This document shows, piece by piece, positions 1-7,902 of a stretch of 21,125 nucleotides of DNA (its first letter is position 1; each line of letters opens with the position of its first letter). Origin of the DNA: CAZCBD01 sp964496755 (GTDB taxonomy: Bacteria; Bacteroidota; Ignavibacteria; Ignavibacteriales; Melioribacteraceae). Where the stretch lies: positions 1 through 21,125 of the forward strand of contig CAZCBD010000025.1 in the NCBI GenBank assembly GCA_964496755.1. Reading direction: 5' to 3'. A program made the translations under genes and the position numbers. The notes beneath the pieces were generated by a model that was not told the DNA's origin, did no database searches, and saw only the letters and a list, made by a program, of their open reading frames with translations.

Positions 1-134
1 TCCTGATACCTTTTTATTTTTTTTTCTATCCGTTTTTTTTCTTCTCTAAAAGTATGCGAAAGCGAGACTTCACTTTCCCCGTAACATCTTTTATTGTCTA
101 TTACACTTGTATGTCTGATTAAAATTATCTTCAT
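1..134 (-). CDS. cobC: Alpha-ribazole phosphatase CobC (5' part only, cut by window edge)
   Basis: An open frame starts with ATG at 134 and stays open to base 1, giving 44 codons. The N-terminus reads MKIILIRHTSV, then CYGESEVSLS and a charged stretch. A beta strand ending in LIRHT is the phosphohistidine motif of the histidine phosphatase (phosphoglycerate mutase-like) superfamily. The CYG-[EQ]-x-[DE]-V-x-L segment is typical of alpha-ribazole-5'-phosphate phosphatases. The enzyme would remove the 5' phosphate during nucleotide-loop assembly of cobalamin. The ATG shares its A with the TGA stop of cobS (TGATG), so it is translationally coupled and the next gene of the cob operon. The remaining ~130 residues lie outside the window, so the other catalytic residues cannot be checked. 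Confidence 0.85.
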   Translation of the reverse strand, partial: MKIILIRHTSVIDNKRCYGESEVSLSHTFREEKKRIEKKIKRYQ

Positions 135-913
135 CAGAAAATTTTTAACATTAAACTATTATGGTTTATAATTAAAACAGCGATTAAAATTACTAATTCA
201 GATAACTGCTGAAATGCCCCCAAACAATCACCGGTATATCCACCTATTTTTTTCATCAATTTCTTCTTGAAATAAATTCGAAATAAAAATAAGAGAGGAA
301 AAATTAGTAGAATATAGTAATTGTTAAAAATTGTTGAACATATCAGAGAAAACACAAGAATAAAAATCAACTCAGCATTTGACATTTTTTTTGTCATTCC
401 TTTCGCTTTTGATTTTTCATTTTTTTTAACATAATCCATATCGAACATTAAACTAACAGCAAAACCTCTGCTAATAACCGAAGTTAAAATTAACGTTACA
501 ATAAACAATGACGAATCAAGTAAATTAAAAATCACAATCTTACTTAGAAACGAAATCAACAGGGCCAAAACCCCATAAGTTCCAATTGACGAATCCGTCA
601 TTATTGATAGGATTTGTTTCTTTTCCCATCCGCCGCCAAACCCGTCAAAGAAATCTGCCAGTCCGTCTTCATGAATTGCACCTGAAATTAAAATCATTAG
701 AGAAAGAGTAAAAATAATTGCTAGGATTTCCGGCAAATACAAAATCATCACTGAATACAAAAATGAACCAATTAATGAAAGCACAAGTCCCACAACGGGC
801 AATAATACCACTGCATCTCCATTTCCGGCAAATTTAAATTCAATATTCGGTGGAACAGGCAAGCGCGAAAAGAATGCAATTGCCGAAAATAATTTGTGAT
901 AGAGCTTAATCAA
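134..913 (-). CDS. cobS: Adenosylcobinamide-GDP ribazoletransferase (cobalamin synthase)
   Basis: This is an integral membrane enzyme that joins alpha-ribazole (or its phosphate) to adenosylcobinamide-GDP, the last assembly step of cobalamin. The 259-residue length is normal for CobS. The N-terminal FFSRLPVP (14-21), the acidic motif HEDGLADFFDGFGG (81-94, binding the metal and GDP leaving group in the family) and GGYTGDCLGA (224-233) are all present, with several hydrophobic membrane spans between. The only usable start is TTG at 913, which overlaps the end of cobT by 8 nt. No strong Shine-Dalgarno precedes it, so expression probably depends on coupling to cobT. It ends in a TGATG junction with cobC. 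Identity is very secure; the exact start is less so. Confidence 0.95.
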   Translation of the reverse strand: MIKLYHKLFSAIAFFSRLPVPPNIEFKFAGNGDAVVLLPVVGLVLSLIGSFLYSVMILYLPEILAIIFTLSLMILISGAIHEDGLADFFDGFGGGWEKKQILSIMTDSSIGTYGVLALLISFLSKIVIFNLLDSSLFIVTLILTSVISRGFAVSLMFDMDYVKKNEKSKAKGMTKKMSNAELIFILVFSLICSTIFNNYYILLIFPLLFLFRIYFKKKLMKKIGGYTGDCLGAFQQLSELVILIAVLIINHNSLMLKIF

Positions 914-1940
914 TTTTATTACTCACGTTTGCCGATTCAAAACTAGCCATCTCATTAATCATTTTTACTGCCGATTCAATTATCGGATAAGCTATTGCAG
1001 CGCCGGTTCCTTCTCCTAAACGCAACCCTAAATCAAGTAAGGGCTCTGCCCCTAAAAACCTAAACATTTCCTTATGTGCATGCTCATTTGATTTGTGGCA
1101 AAAAATTGAATAATCAATAATATCAGGATATAAGCTGTGTGCAATTAAAAAAGCCGATGTTGCAATAAAACCGTCAACCAGAATAATCATTTTCATTTCT
1201 GCCGCTTTAAGCATTCCACCGCATATTTCTGCAATTTCGAATCCGCCAAATTTCTGCAACACCTCAATAGAATTGCTAATTTTATGTTTGCTTTTAATTT
1301 CAGTTAAAAGTTTGTTTTTTCTTTTCAGTCCCTCATCATCCAAACCCGCACCACGTCCCACACAATCTTCAATTGGAAGATTTGCAATCTCACTTAATAT
1401 TAGAGCCGCGGATGAAGTATTCCCAATTCCCATTTCCCCAAAACCAATTACATTGCAACCGGCCTTTCCCAATTCCGAAACAATCTCTGCCCCTTTTGAA
1501 ATTGCAATTTCGCATTGTTGCATCGACATAGCCGGTTCCAGCAAAATATTTTTTGTTCCTTTCGATACCTTTGCATCAATTAATTCATCTTGATTTAGGA
1601 AATCAAAATTAACGCCGGCATCAACTACTTTTACTTCAATTTGATGTTGTCGTGCAAACACATTTATACCGGCACCACCATTTAAAAAATTTAACACCAT
1701 TTGGTATGTAACTTCTTGCGGATATGGACTAACTCCTTCCTTTGCAATTCCATGATCAGCAGCCACCACCACTATTGTTGGTTTTTCGAGTTTCGGCTCT
1801 AGAGTATTTTGAATTTCAGATATATGTTTTGCAATTTTTTCTAATTTCCCAAGCGCTCCTATGGGTTTTGTCAAAAAATCAATTTTATGTTGAATTTTTT
1901 CACTCAACCCTTTTTCTCTTTTTTCAATTTTAAATTTCAT
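906..1940 (-). CDS. cobT: Nicotinate-nucleotide--dimethylbenzimidazole phosphoribosyltransferase
   Basis: CobT activates the lower-ligand base: it transfers phosphoribose from nicotinate mononucleotide to dimethylbenzimidazole (or another base) to give alpha-ribazole phosphate. Family motifs visible in the 344-residue product are TKPIGALGKLE (24-34), ADHGIAKEGVS (61-71), GEMGIGNTSSAA (168-179), GRGAGLDDEG (195-204) and GLRLGEGTGAA (305-315). E310 lies where the catalytic glutamate (E317 of the Salmonella enzyme) is expected. The frame is open further upstream to 1985, but ATG 1940 is preferred: it has GGAG five bases upstream, sits 11 nt after the cobU stop and gives the usual family N-terminus. 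The 3' end overlaps cobS. Confidence 0.96.
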   Translation of the reverse strand: MKFKIEKREKGLSEKIQHKIDFLTKPIGALGKLEKIAKHISEIQNTLEPKLEKPTIVVVAADHGIAKEGVSPYPQEVTYQMVLNFLNGGAGINVFARQHQIEVKVVDAGVNFDFLNQDELIDAKVSKGTKNILLEPAMSMQQCEIAISKGAEIVSELGKAGCNVIGFGEMGIGNTSSAALILSEIANLPIEDCVGRGAGLDDEGLKRKNKLLTEIKSKHKISNSIEVLQKFGGFEIAEICGGMLKAAEMKMIILVDGFIATSAFLIAHSLYPDIIDYSIFCHKSNEHAHKEMFRFLGAEPLLDLGLRLGEGTGAAIAYPIIESAVKMINEMASFESANVSNKID

Positions 1941-1945
1941 CTTTT

Positions 1946-1949
1946 CTCC
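1946..1949 (-). promoter_or_regulatory. Ribosome binding site GGAG that fixes the cobT start
   Basis: GGAG is followed by five bases and then the ATG at 1940. It lies just upstream of that ATG, between it and the cobU stop at 1952. This decides the start at 1940 over the upstream alternative at 1985. Confidence 0.7.
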
Positions 1950-1951
1950 AT

Positions 1952-2590
1952 TTATTTTAACATTAAAATATTTCCGGCTACACATAAAAAAGAATGATCC
2001 GAAACAGCTGAAACCCTTTTATTAATATTCCCCAAATCATCTCTAAACTCACGATTTACAGCATCTTCGGGCACAAGCCCCATTCCTACTTCATTACTGA
2101 TAACAATCAACACCTTATCCGATTCTTTAACATCAAAGAAATTATTCTTTTTAATTCTACCTAACTTTAGATCCGTTATAATTTCTTCAACTTGGTTATT
2201 ACCGCTTGTATCGAACTTTCCTGAAAATAAACTTAAAACATTACTTATATCGGCCTTAATTGTTTTATCCTTTCTTTCTTTTTCAGTGAAATATATATTT
2301 CCTAACCATGTGGGCAAACATTCCAAAATAAAAATCTGATGCTTATTAAAAATTTTTTCGAATTGAACTCCGATTTCCAATGGTTCTTCGTATGTTATAA
2401 AATCATCACCCCGCCTTTCCTGATGCAATTTTATTCTTTCCTCAAATTCGGGATCGGTTCTCACAGCTGTTGCTACATATGCAATTTTATTAGCAATATT
2501 TAACTTGCAATAAAATTCTACAGCCAATCTTTCGGCAAATATGCTTTTCCCCGACCTTGCACCACCTGTTATAAAAATTATTTTATTCAT
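1952..2590 (-). CDS. cobU: Adenosylcobinamide kinase / adenosylcobinamide-phosphate guanylyltransferase
   Basis: CobU is a bifunctional P-loop enzyme that phosphorylates adenosylcobinamide and then transfers GMP to it, giving the GDP-cobinamide used by CobS. The Walker A loop is GGARSGKS (9-16). H56 in KLHQERR corresponds to the guanylylated histidine region of the family. The C-terminal NEVGMGLVPE block is typical. At 212 residues it is about 30 longer than the Salmonella enzyme; the extra length lies around residues 100-150, between the CLPTWLGN and NEVGMG motifs, in a charged stretch. ATG 2590 has GGAG eight bases upstream. It follows cbiB by 35 nt, one of the few real gaps in the operon. 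Confidence 0.94.
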   Translation of the reverse strand: MNKIIFITGGARSGKSIFAERLAVEFYCKLNIANKIAYVATAVRTDPEFEERIKLHQERRGDDFITYEEPLEIGVQFEKIFNKHQIFILECLPTWLGNIYFTEKERKDKTIKADISNVLSLFSGKFDTSGNNQVEEIITDLKLGRIKKNNFFDVKESDKVLIVISNEVGMGLVPEDAVNREFRDDLGNINKRVSAVSDHSFLCVAGNILMLK

Positions 2591-2625
2591 TTACATTCTC
2601 CAAGTTTTTTATCACGAACATGAAT

Positions 2626-3573
2626 TTAACCGCTAATAGTTAAAATCAGTAAAACAAATATTGTTAAAAATAATGTCCCTGTATAAACAATATTTATAGA
2701 GTTACCTATATCATCAATTTCAATTTCTTTTGTTGCATCTCCAATTTTCGGTTTATCAAATTTCTCTCCAAAATAAAAATTAGTACCTCCCAATTGTATC
2801 CCAAGCAAGCCGGCAACTAATGCCTCGGAAATTCCTGAATTCGGACTCGGATTTTTTTGTCCGTCGCGCAAACCGATTTTTATTGACCTTAAATAATTTA
2901 ACCTTAAAAATAAGCCACTAAGTGGTATTAAAAAATAAGTCAATCGTGCGGGCAGAAAATTCAGAAAATCATCAATCTTTGCCGAAGCAAACCCGAAATC
3001 CTTATATTCTTGATTCTTATAACCCACCATTGAATCCAATGTATTAACAGCTTTATAAGCAAGCATAAAGGGCGTCCCGCCAATTGCATACCAAAAGATA
3101 GGGGACACAATTCCATCGGTAAAGTTTTCCGCAACCGTTTCAATAGTCGCTCTAGCTATTTCTTTTTCGTCTAAGTCTTCAGTGTCTCGTCCAACAATCA
3201 TTGATAAAGATTTTCGGGCTTCAGTAATGTTTTTCACCGAAAGCAATTCTTCAATTTCAGAAGCTTTATCTCTTAAATCTTTTACAGCTAATGAAGAGTA
3301 AACCAGAAACAAATCGAAAGGCCACCAAAGATTAGTCAGGTAATATGCAAACAACAAAACCGTAACAACAATAACTATTAAAAATACAAACCCGTTAAAT
3401 CTTTGATTGTTAGTAATTCTACGAAAAAATCTTTCCAACCGATTTATCAAATATCCAATTAAGCGTATCGGATGAAATTTATATTCCGGATCGCCAATCA
3501 AAAAATCCAAAATAACAGCAAGCAAAAGTATAATTGCCGGATTGTTGATATTTTGTAACAACTCACTCACCAA
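2626..3573 (-). CDS. cbiB: Adenosylcobinamide-phosphate synthase (CbiB)
   Basis: CbiB is a membrane protein that condenses adenosylcobyric acid with aminopropanol phosphate (made by CobD) to give adenosylcobinamide phosphate. The 315-residue product shows the family motifs GDPEYKFHPIRLIG (27-40), AENFTDGIVSPIFW (148-161) and KAVNTLDSMVGYKN (174-187), with hydrophobic spans at the N-terminus, around 62-80, around 208-222 and at the C-terminus. No ATG is available: the start is TTG at 3573 or GTG at 3570. Both overlap the 3' end of cobD (stop at 3563), which suggests translational coupling. The gene next to cobD supplies its substrate, which supports both calls. Confidence 0.94.
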   Translation of the reverse strand: MVSELLQNINNPAIILLLAVILDFLIGDPEYKFHPIRLIGYLINRLERFFRRITNNQRFNGFVFLIVIVVTVLLFAYYLTNLWWPFDLFLVYSSLAVKDLRDKASEIEELLSVKNITEARKSLSMIVGRDTEDLDEKEIARATIETVAENFTDGIVSPIFWYAIGGTPFMLAYKAVNTLDSMVGYKNQEYKDFGFASAKIDDFLNFLPARLTYFLIPLSGLFLRLNYLRSIKIGLRDGQKNPSPNSGISEALVAGLLGIQLGGTNFYFGEKFDKPKIGDATKEIEIDDIGNSINIVYTGTLFLTIFVLLILTISG

Positions 3574-4642
3574 AAAACTCTTTCAGCAAAGTTATTAATT
3601 GCATATTTTCTTCTGAACTTCTGATAGCACATCTAAAATACTTATCGGAAAGCCCTTCATAATTAGAACAATTCCTAATTAATATTTTTTTATCGGTCAA
3701 ATAGTTTTGCAAATCAAAAACGTTTGAACCGGTTAAAATTTTTATTAAAAAATAGTTAGCATTACTTTTAAATATTTTCAATGAATTTATTTCAGATAGA
3801 CGATTAAAAAATTCTTCTTTCAAAGAAGATATTTTCTTTAAACTTGAAATAGTTTCTCCCTTGAAGACGGAAATATTTTCTGCAATCTCAGCTGCAAAAA
3901 TATTTACATTCCACGGAGGTGTTTTTGTTTTAATTTTCTCAATATTCTTTTCGTTTGAAAGCAATATTCCTAATCGGATACCTGCAATTGACAGACTCTT
4001 CGTTAAAGACCGAAGAATAAATAAATTATCATACTCATTTATCAATGCATTAATTTCTGCGTAATCTACTTCCGAATCAAAATCGGCAAACGCCAAATCT
4101 AAAATTAATGTCGATTTTTTAGTTTTAAAACTATTTAATAATTCTTCTATTTCGGTGATGGAAAATGTATAGCCCACAGGATTGTTCGGACTCGACAAAA
4201 ACACACTACTATTTTCCACAGTGGAAAAAATTATTTCCTCGTTGGTGGGTTTAAAATTATTATTCTCTCGCCCGACAATTTGGTCAACATTTAATTTCAA
4301 ACATTTTGCAGCTTTTTGATACTCCGAAAAATTCGGTTCAATTATTAAAACATTTTTATTTTTTAGTATTTGTGATAATAAGAAAATCAACTCTGCCGAA
4401 CCATTCCCAAGAACTATTTGATTTCGCTCTACATTAAAATAATTTGCTAATCTCGCTTTGGCCAAAGTATAGTTTATATCAGGATAATTTCTAATTTTCA
4501 TAATTGAATTTTCAATTATATTAAAAGCATTATTCATATCAATAATCCAATTTACATTGGAACTGAAATCAATAATATCCTCCTCATAAATCCCATTTTT
4601 TTTTGCAAAGTCGTAAATATTTCCACCATGATTATCAATCAT
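3563..4642 (-). CDS. cobD: L-threonine-O-3-phosphate decarboxylase (CobD-type PLP enzyme)
   Basis: This fold-type-I aminotransferase-like PLP enzyme (359 residues) decarboxylates threonine phosphate to (R)-1-amino-2-propanol phosphate, the linker of cobalamin. The N-terminal HGGNIYDFAKKNG (5-17) and IDFSSNVN (24-31) are typical of CobD and distinguish it from HisC. SPNNPVG (151-157) and RSLTKSLSIAGIRLG (211-225) follow, with K215 the expected PLP lysine. The aspartate that pairs with the pyridine nitrogen is D182 in LDLAFADF; the usual glutamate after it is leucine here, a mild deviation. ATG overlaps the cbiP stop as ATGA. HisC is the main alternative, but the N-terminus and position between cbiP and cbiB argue against it. 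Confidence 0.92.
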   Translation of the reverse strand: MIDNHGGNIYDFAKKNGIYEEDIIDFSSNVNWIIDMNNAFNIIENSIMKIRNYPDINYTLAKARLANYFNVERNQIVLGNGSAELIFLLSQILKNKNVLIIEPNFSEYQKAAKCLKLNVDQIVGRENNNFKPTNEEIIFSTVENSSVFLSSPNNPVGYTFSITEIEELLNSFKTKKSTLILDLAFADFDSEVDYAEINALINEYDNLFILRSLTKSLSIAGIRLGILLSNEKNIEKIKTKTPPWNVNIFAAEIAENISVFKGETISSLKKISSLKEEFFNRLSEINSLKIFKSNANYFLIKILTGSNVFDLQNYLTDKKILIRNCSNYEGLSDKYFRCAIRSSEENMQLITLLKEFFGE

Positions 4643-6111
4643 TTAACACCTATAATTCTATAAATTTTTTCCATGTCAAGATTCTTTCGTAAAAGACTAG
4701 TCAATTTGTCTAATTCGTTTTCTATTGTAAAAAAACTAAATTTCTTTTCCTTCCCCTTTTCCAAACGAATATCGTTAAGAAAAAAATTCCTAAAGTTATC
4801 GTTTTCAAAAACCCCATGTAAATAGGTACCCCAAATATTTCCATTTTTATTTACTGTTCCTATAGACTCACTTTTACTATTAACGATAAAAGATTTATCT
4901 TTCGAAATAGTTTGCCCGTGGTGAATTTCATAACCTTTAATATTCATAGCAGTATCTTGAATGATCGCTTTTGTTTGGGATAAATATTTTTCTTTCACAA
5001 TTTCGGTTGAGTGATTTAACAACGCGAGCGCTTCTATTTTTTTAGTGGCTGATTCAATAGATTTTGGATCGCATATTTCTTTTCCCAAAATTTGATAACC
5101 ACCACAAATTCCGACAATTCTTTTTTCATCAGCTATTCTTCGTATCACTTCAACAAAACCTTTTTGCTCTAAGAATAAGTAATCCGCTATAGTATTTTTT
5201 GTGCCCGGAATAATAATCACATCAAATTTTTCAATTTCATCGGTTGAATTGATAAATGTTATATTAACATCTGCTTCAATTTCAAACGGATCAAAATCAG
5301 TAAAATTAGACATATGCGGTAAAGCAATTACAGCAATATTTATAGTGCATTCTTCACTGAAAGCAACCTTTCCCAGTTTTTTCGAATATTCTACAGAATC
5401 TTCTTCCGGCAATTTTAGATCATGCATCCAATCAAGAATTCCCAGAATCGGAACATTCGTACGCTTAGTTACAAAATCGATTGCCGAATTCAACAAACTC
5501 TTATCACCCCTGAATTTATTGATCAGGAATCCTTTGATAAGATTCTGATCTTTAATATCAAGTACTTCATAAGTACCTATAAAATGAGCAAATACTCCGC
5601 CTTTATCAATATCACCAACAATTAACACCGGTGCATGAATAGCCTGTGCCATTCCCATATTTACAATATCGTTTTCCCGTAAGTTAATCTCTGCACATGA
5701 ACCTGCACCTTCCAAAACAATAATCTCATTTTCTTGAGCAAGTGAATTAAATGCCTTTAATGCTTCTGCAAGCAATTTTTTCTTACTTTGATAAAAATTT
5801 TTCGCTTTAAAATTTCCAATTGGTTTCCCATTTAAAATAACTTGAGAACCGTTATCACTGTTGGGCTTAAGTAAAACAGGATTCATCCGTACATCCGGTT
5901 CAACTTTTGCAGCAATTGCTTGAGTGACTTGTGCACGTCCCATCTCAAGTCCTTTTTTCGTAACAAAAGAATTCAATGACATATTCTGAGCTTTGAAAGG
6001 TGCAACACGGAATCCATCCTCTTTTAGTATTCTGCATAATCCGGTCACGATAATCGATTTACCAACATTACTACCGGTTCCTTGAATCATGATAGTTTTA
6101 CATTTGTTCAT
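4639..6111 (-). CDS. cbiP: Cobyric acid synthase, glutamine-hydrolysing
   Basis: CbiP (CobQ) amidates side chains b, d, e and g of adenosylcobyrinic acid a,c-diamide using glutamine and ATP. The 490-residue product has an N-terminal dethiobiotin-synthetase-like domain with the P-loop GTGSNVGKS (11-19) and the family block APFKAQNMSLNSFVT (37-51). A C-terminal class I glutamine amidotransferase domain follows, with IIPGTKNT, nucleophile C336 in GICGGYQ and H432 in YLHGVFEN. The frame extends one codon upstream to a TTG, but ATG 6111 is preferred because it overlaps the cobA stop as TGATG. The 3' end overlaps cobD as ATGA. Length and domain order are complete and normal. Confidence 0.96.
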   Translation of the reverse strand: MNKCKTIMIQGTGSNVGKSIIVTGLCRILKEDGFRVAPFKAQNMSLNSFVTKKGLEMGRAQVTQAIAAKVEPDVRMNPVLLKPNSDNGSQVILNGKPIGNFKAKNFYQSKKKLLAEALKAFNSLAQENEIIVLEGAGSCAEINLRENDIVNMGMAQAIHAPVLIVGDIDKGGVFAHFIGTYEVLDIKDQNLIKGFLINKFRGDKSLLNSAIDFVTKRTNVPILGILDWMHDLKLPEEDSVEYSKKLGKVAFSEECTINIAVIALPHMSNFTDFDPFEIEADVNITFINSTDEIEKFDVIIIPGTKNTIADYLFLEQKGFVEVIRRIADEKRIVGICGGYQILGKEICDPKSIESATKKIEALALLNHSTEIVKEKYLSQTKAIIQDTAMNIKGYEIHHGQTISKDKSFIVNSKSESIGTVNKNGNIWGTYLHGVFENDNFRNFFLNDIRLEKGKEKKFSFFTIENELDKLTSLLRKNLDMEKIYRIIGVK

Positions 6112-6626
6112 CAAAAGTCAATTCCTTTTAATGCCGGTATTCCTGCCCGAAAAGCATGCTTAATTTCCTTTATTTCGGATACAGTATCAGCAATCTCGAC
6201 TATTTCTTTTTTAGCATTTCTTCCCGTCAGGATTAAATTTGTTTTTTCTCTGTGCTCTATTAAGGCAATCAAATCTTCGGGTTGCAAAAGCTCGTAATCC
6301 AACACATAATTAATTTCATCTAAAACAATCAAATCATATTCCTTACTTTTCAACAACATTAATGCTTTTTGAAGGCCATCCTTTGCTTTGAGAATTTGTT
6401 TTTCCTTTTCGTCTTGGTTCTTATACCACCCTACACCAAATGTATAAACATCTACAGCGGCAATACTTGCAAAAAACTTTCTTTCACCGCTTTCAACATT
6501 TCCTTTCATAAATTGCAAATAAGCAACTTTGCCTCCGCTTCCTATCGTACGAACAACCGCCCCAAGGGCTGCTGATGTTTTCCCTTTTCCGTTTCCGGTA
6601 TAAATTATTATTATTCCTTTTTCCAT
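6111..6626 (-). CDS. cobA: Cob(I)alamin / cob(I)yrinic acid a,c-diamide adenosyltransferase
   Basis: This CobA/BtuR-type adenosyltransferase transfers the adenosyl group of ATP to the cobalt of reduced corrinoids. The 171-residue product begins MEKGIIIIYT and carries the P-loop GNGKGKTS (11-18), QFMKG and the LIVLDEINY strand of the family. The open frame continues upstream to 6698, but that extension is lysine-rich low-complexity sequence and overlaps the start of the divergent DUF1015 gene; ATG 6626 gives the conserved N-terminus. No Shine-Dalgarno is visible. It is the first gene of the cob operon on this strand. The 61-nt gap upstream shows no Bacteroidota-type promoter, so transcription may arrive from the cobalamin riboswitch 1.3 kb upstream. 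Confidence 0.93.
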   Translation of the reverse strand: MEKGIIIIYTGNGKGKTSAALGAVVRTIGSGGKVAYLQFMKGNVESGERKFFASIAAVDVYTFGVGWYKNQDEKEKQILKAKDGLQKALMLLKSKEYDLIVLDEINYVLDYELLQPEDLIALIEHREKTNLILTGRNAKKEIVEIADTVSEIKEIKHAFRAGIPALKGIDF

Positions 6627-6687
6627 TTTTATCTTTAATTTATTTTTTAATTTTCTGATTTTATTTTTCAATTTAATTTTATTTGTT
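6627..6687. other. Divergent gap between cobA and DUF1015 gene
   Basis: These 61 bases separate two divergent start codons and are almost entirely A and T. I find no TAnnTTTG element on either strand and no CAAA (TTTG on the minus strand). No operator-like palindrome stands out. Either the promoters are of another type or the cob operon is read from further upstream. Confidence 0.5.
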
Positions 6688-7872
6688 ATGGCAATCATAA
6701 AACCTTTAAAAGCAATTCGACCACAGGAAAAAAATTTTGCAGAAGAAATTTCCTCTCCACCTTACGATATTGTTTCTCGACCGGAAGCTTCAAGTATTCT
6801 TTCAAACAATCCGTTTTCTTTTTTATCTGTTACCCGATCTGATGTTTACTTCGATAACGATAAAATTTATAGTAATGAAGTCTATTCAAGAGCAAAGAGT
6901 AATTTTGAAGATTTCCTTCGGAAAAAACTTTTATTTCTTGACGAGGAAAAATCTTTTTACCTGTACCAGATAACGACAGAATCAAAAACACAAATCGGAA
7001 TTACCGGTTTGTTTTCAACCGAAGAATATCGTTGCAATAAAATATTGAAACATGAATTAACCCGAAAAATAAAAGAGGCTGACAGAACAAATCACATAAA
7101 AACTACATCGGTGCAAACCGGTCAGGTTTATCTTATGCATACCCATTCCGAATTAATTGTTAAATTAAAAAAGGATATACTAAAACAATCAAAACTTTTA
7201 TATGATTTTTACGATGAAAATAATATCAACCATAAAATATTTAAGATTGAAACAAAAAGAAATTCTTCAATAGAAAACGCATTTTCGAAAATTAAACATT
7301 TGTATATTGTTGACGGGCACCATCGTGCTGCAGCTGCTTTAAACTCCGGTTGTAAATACTTTCTTGCCACTGCTTTCTCAAGTCTTGAATTGCATACGGG
7401 ATGTTGTAACCGTTTATTACTTGACCCCGCAAACATTAATGAAATAACTTTTCTTAATAAACTCACAAATTATTTCGACGTCAAAATATCTGATGAATTT
7501 AATCCCAATGGCTTATCGATGTTTCTAACCAACCGATGGTATGATTTGCGGTTGAAGATTTATCCGGGTAATGCAACCGTTAATCATGTGGATTCTTATA
7601 TAATTCAAAAATTTATTTTTGAAAAAATATTCGGAATAAATAATCCAACTGAAACGGATAGAATAGAATATATTAGAAACACAAAACCAAAAGAATATTT
7701 TGAGAAAAAAGTTTTAACAAAACATGCATTTGCTGCTTTTTTATTAAAGCCTCCTACAATAGAAAATATCATCGATATTGCTTTGGAGGGAGATGTTATG
7801 CCACCAAAATCAACCTGGTTTTGGCCAAAAATGAGAGATGGATTAATAATTTATAATTTGACTATTGATTAA
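6688..7872 (+). CDS. DUF1015 family protein of unknown function
   Basis: The 394-residue product matches the DUF1015 family along its whole length. It begins MAIIKPLKAIRP with SSPPYDIVSRPEA (22-34), has HELTRKIKEADR (122-133) and the hallmark VDGHHR (208-213), and near the C-terminus MPPKSTWFWPK. No signal peptide or membrane segment is visible. The family's biochemical role is not known to me. The DGHHR motif recalls ParB-fold free serine kinases (SerK/SbnI), and DUF1015 genes often lie near serine-biosynthesis genes in other genomes, but neither gives a safe function. It is divergent from cobA, and its stop codon lies about 30 nt from the end of a cobalamin riboswitch on the opposite strand. 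Antisense control by that riboswitch is therefore possible. Confidence 0.88.
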   Translation: MAIIKPLKAIRPQEKNFAEEISSPPYDIVSRPEASSILSNNPFSFLSVTRSDVYFDNDKIYSNEVYSRAKSNFEDFLRKKLLFLDEEKSFYLYQITTESKTQIGITGLFSTEEYRCNKILKHELTRKIKEADRTNHIKTTSVQTGQVYLMHTHSELIVKLKKDILKQSKLLYDFYDENNINHKIFKIETKRNSSIENAFSKIKHLYIVDGHHRAAAALNSGCKYFLATAFSSLELHTGCCNRLLLDPANINEITFLNKLTNYFDVKISDEFNPNGLSMFLTNRWYDLRLKIYPGNATVNHVDSYIIQKFIFEKIFGINNPTETDRIEYIRNTKPKEYFEKKVLTKHAFAAFLLKPPTIENIIDIALEGDVMPPKSTWFWPKMRDGLIIYNLTID

Positions 7873-7902
7873 TCTTTAATCCCGAAGATTATCAACATTA
7901 AA

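Noticed and set aside
1941..1985. Upstream extension of cobT to 1985
   Set aside because: It would overlap cobU, and ATG 1940 has a GGAG site at proper spacing and the usual N-terminus.
6627..6698. Upstream extension of cobA to 6698
   Set aside because: The extra 24 residues are lysine-rich translation of AT-rich spacer and would overlap the DUF1015 start; the family N-terminus begins at 6626.
7209..7466. 85-codon minus-strand frame inside DUF1015, between riboswitch and cobA
   Set aside because: It could have been the missing riboswitch target, but it is the reverse complement of the conserved VDGHHR region, resembles no family and lies far from the aptamer. A shadow frame is the simpler explanation.
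7866..7896. Hairpin between DUF1015 stop and riboswitch as a terminator
   Set aside because: A nine-base-pair stem with a bulge is possible (TTGATAATC with GATTAATCAA on the minus strand), but neither strand shows a U-tract after it.
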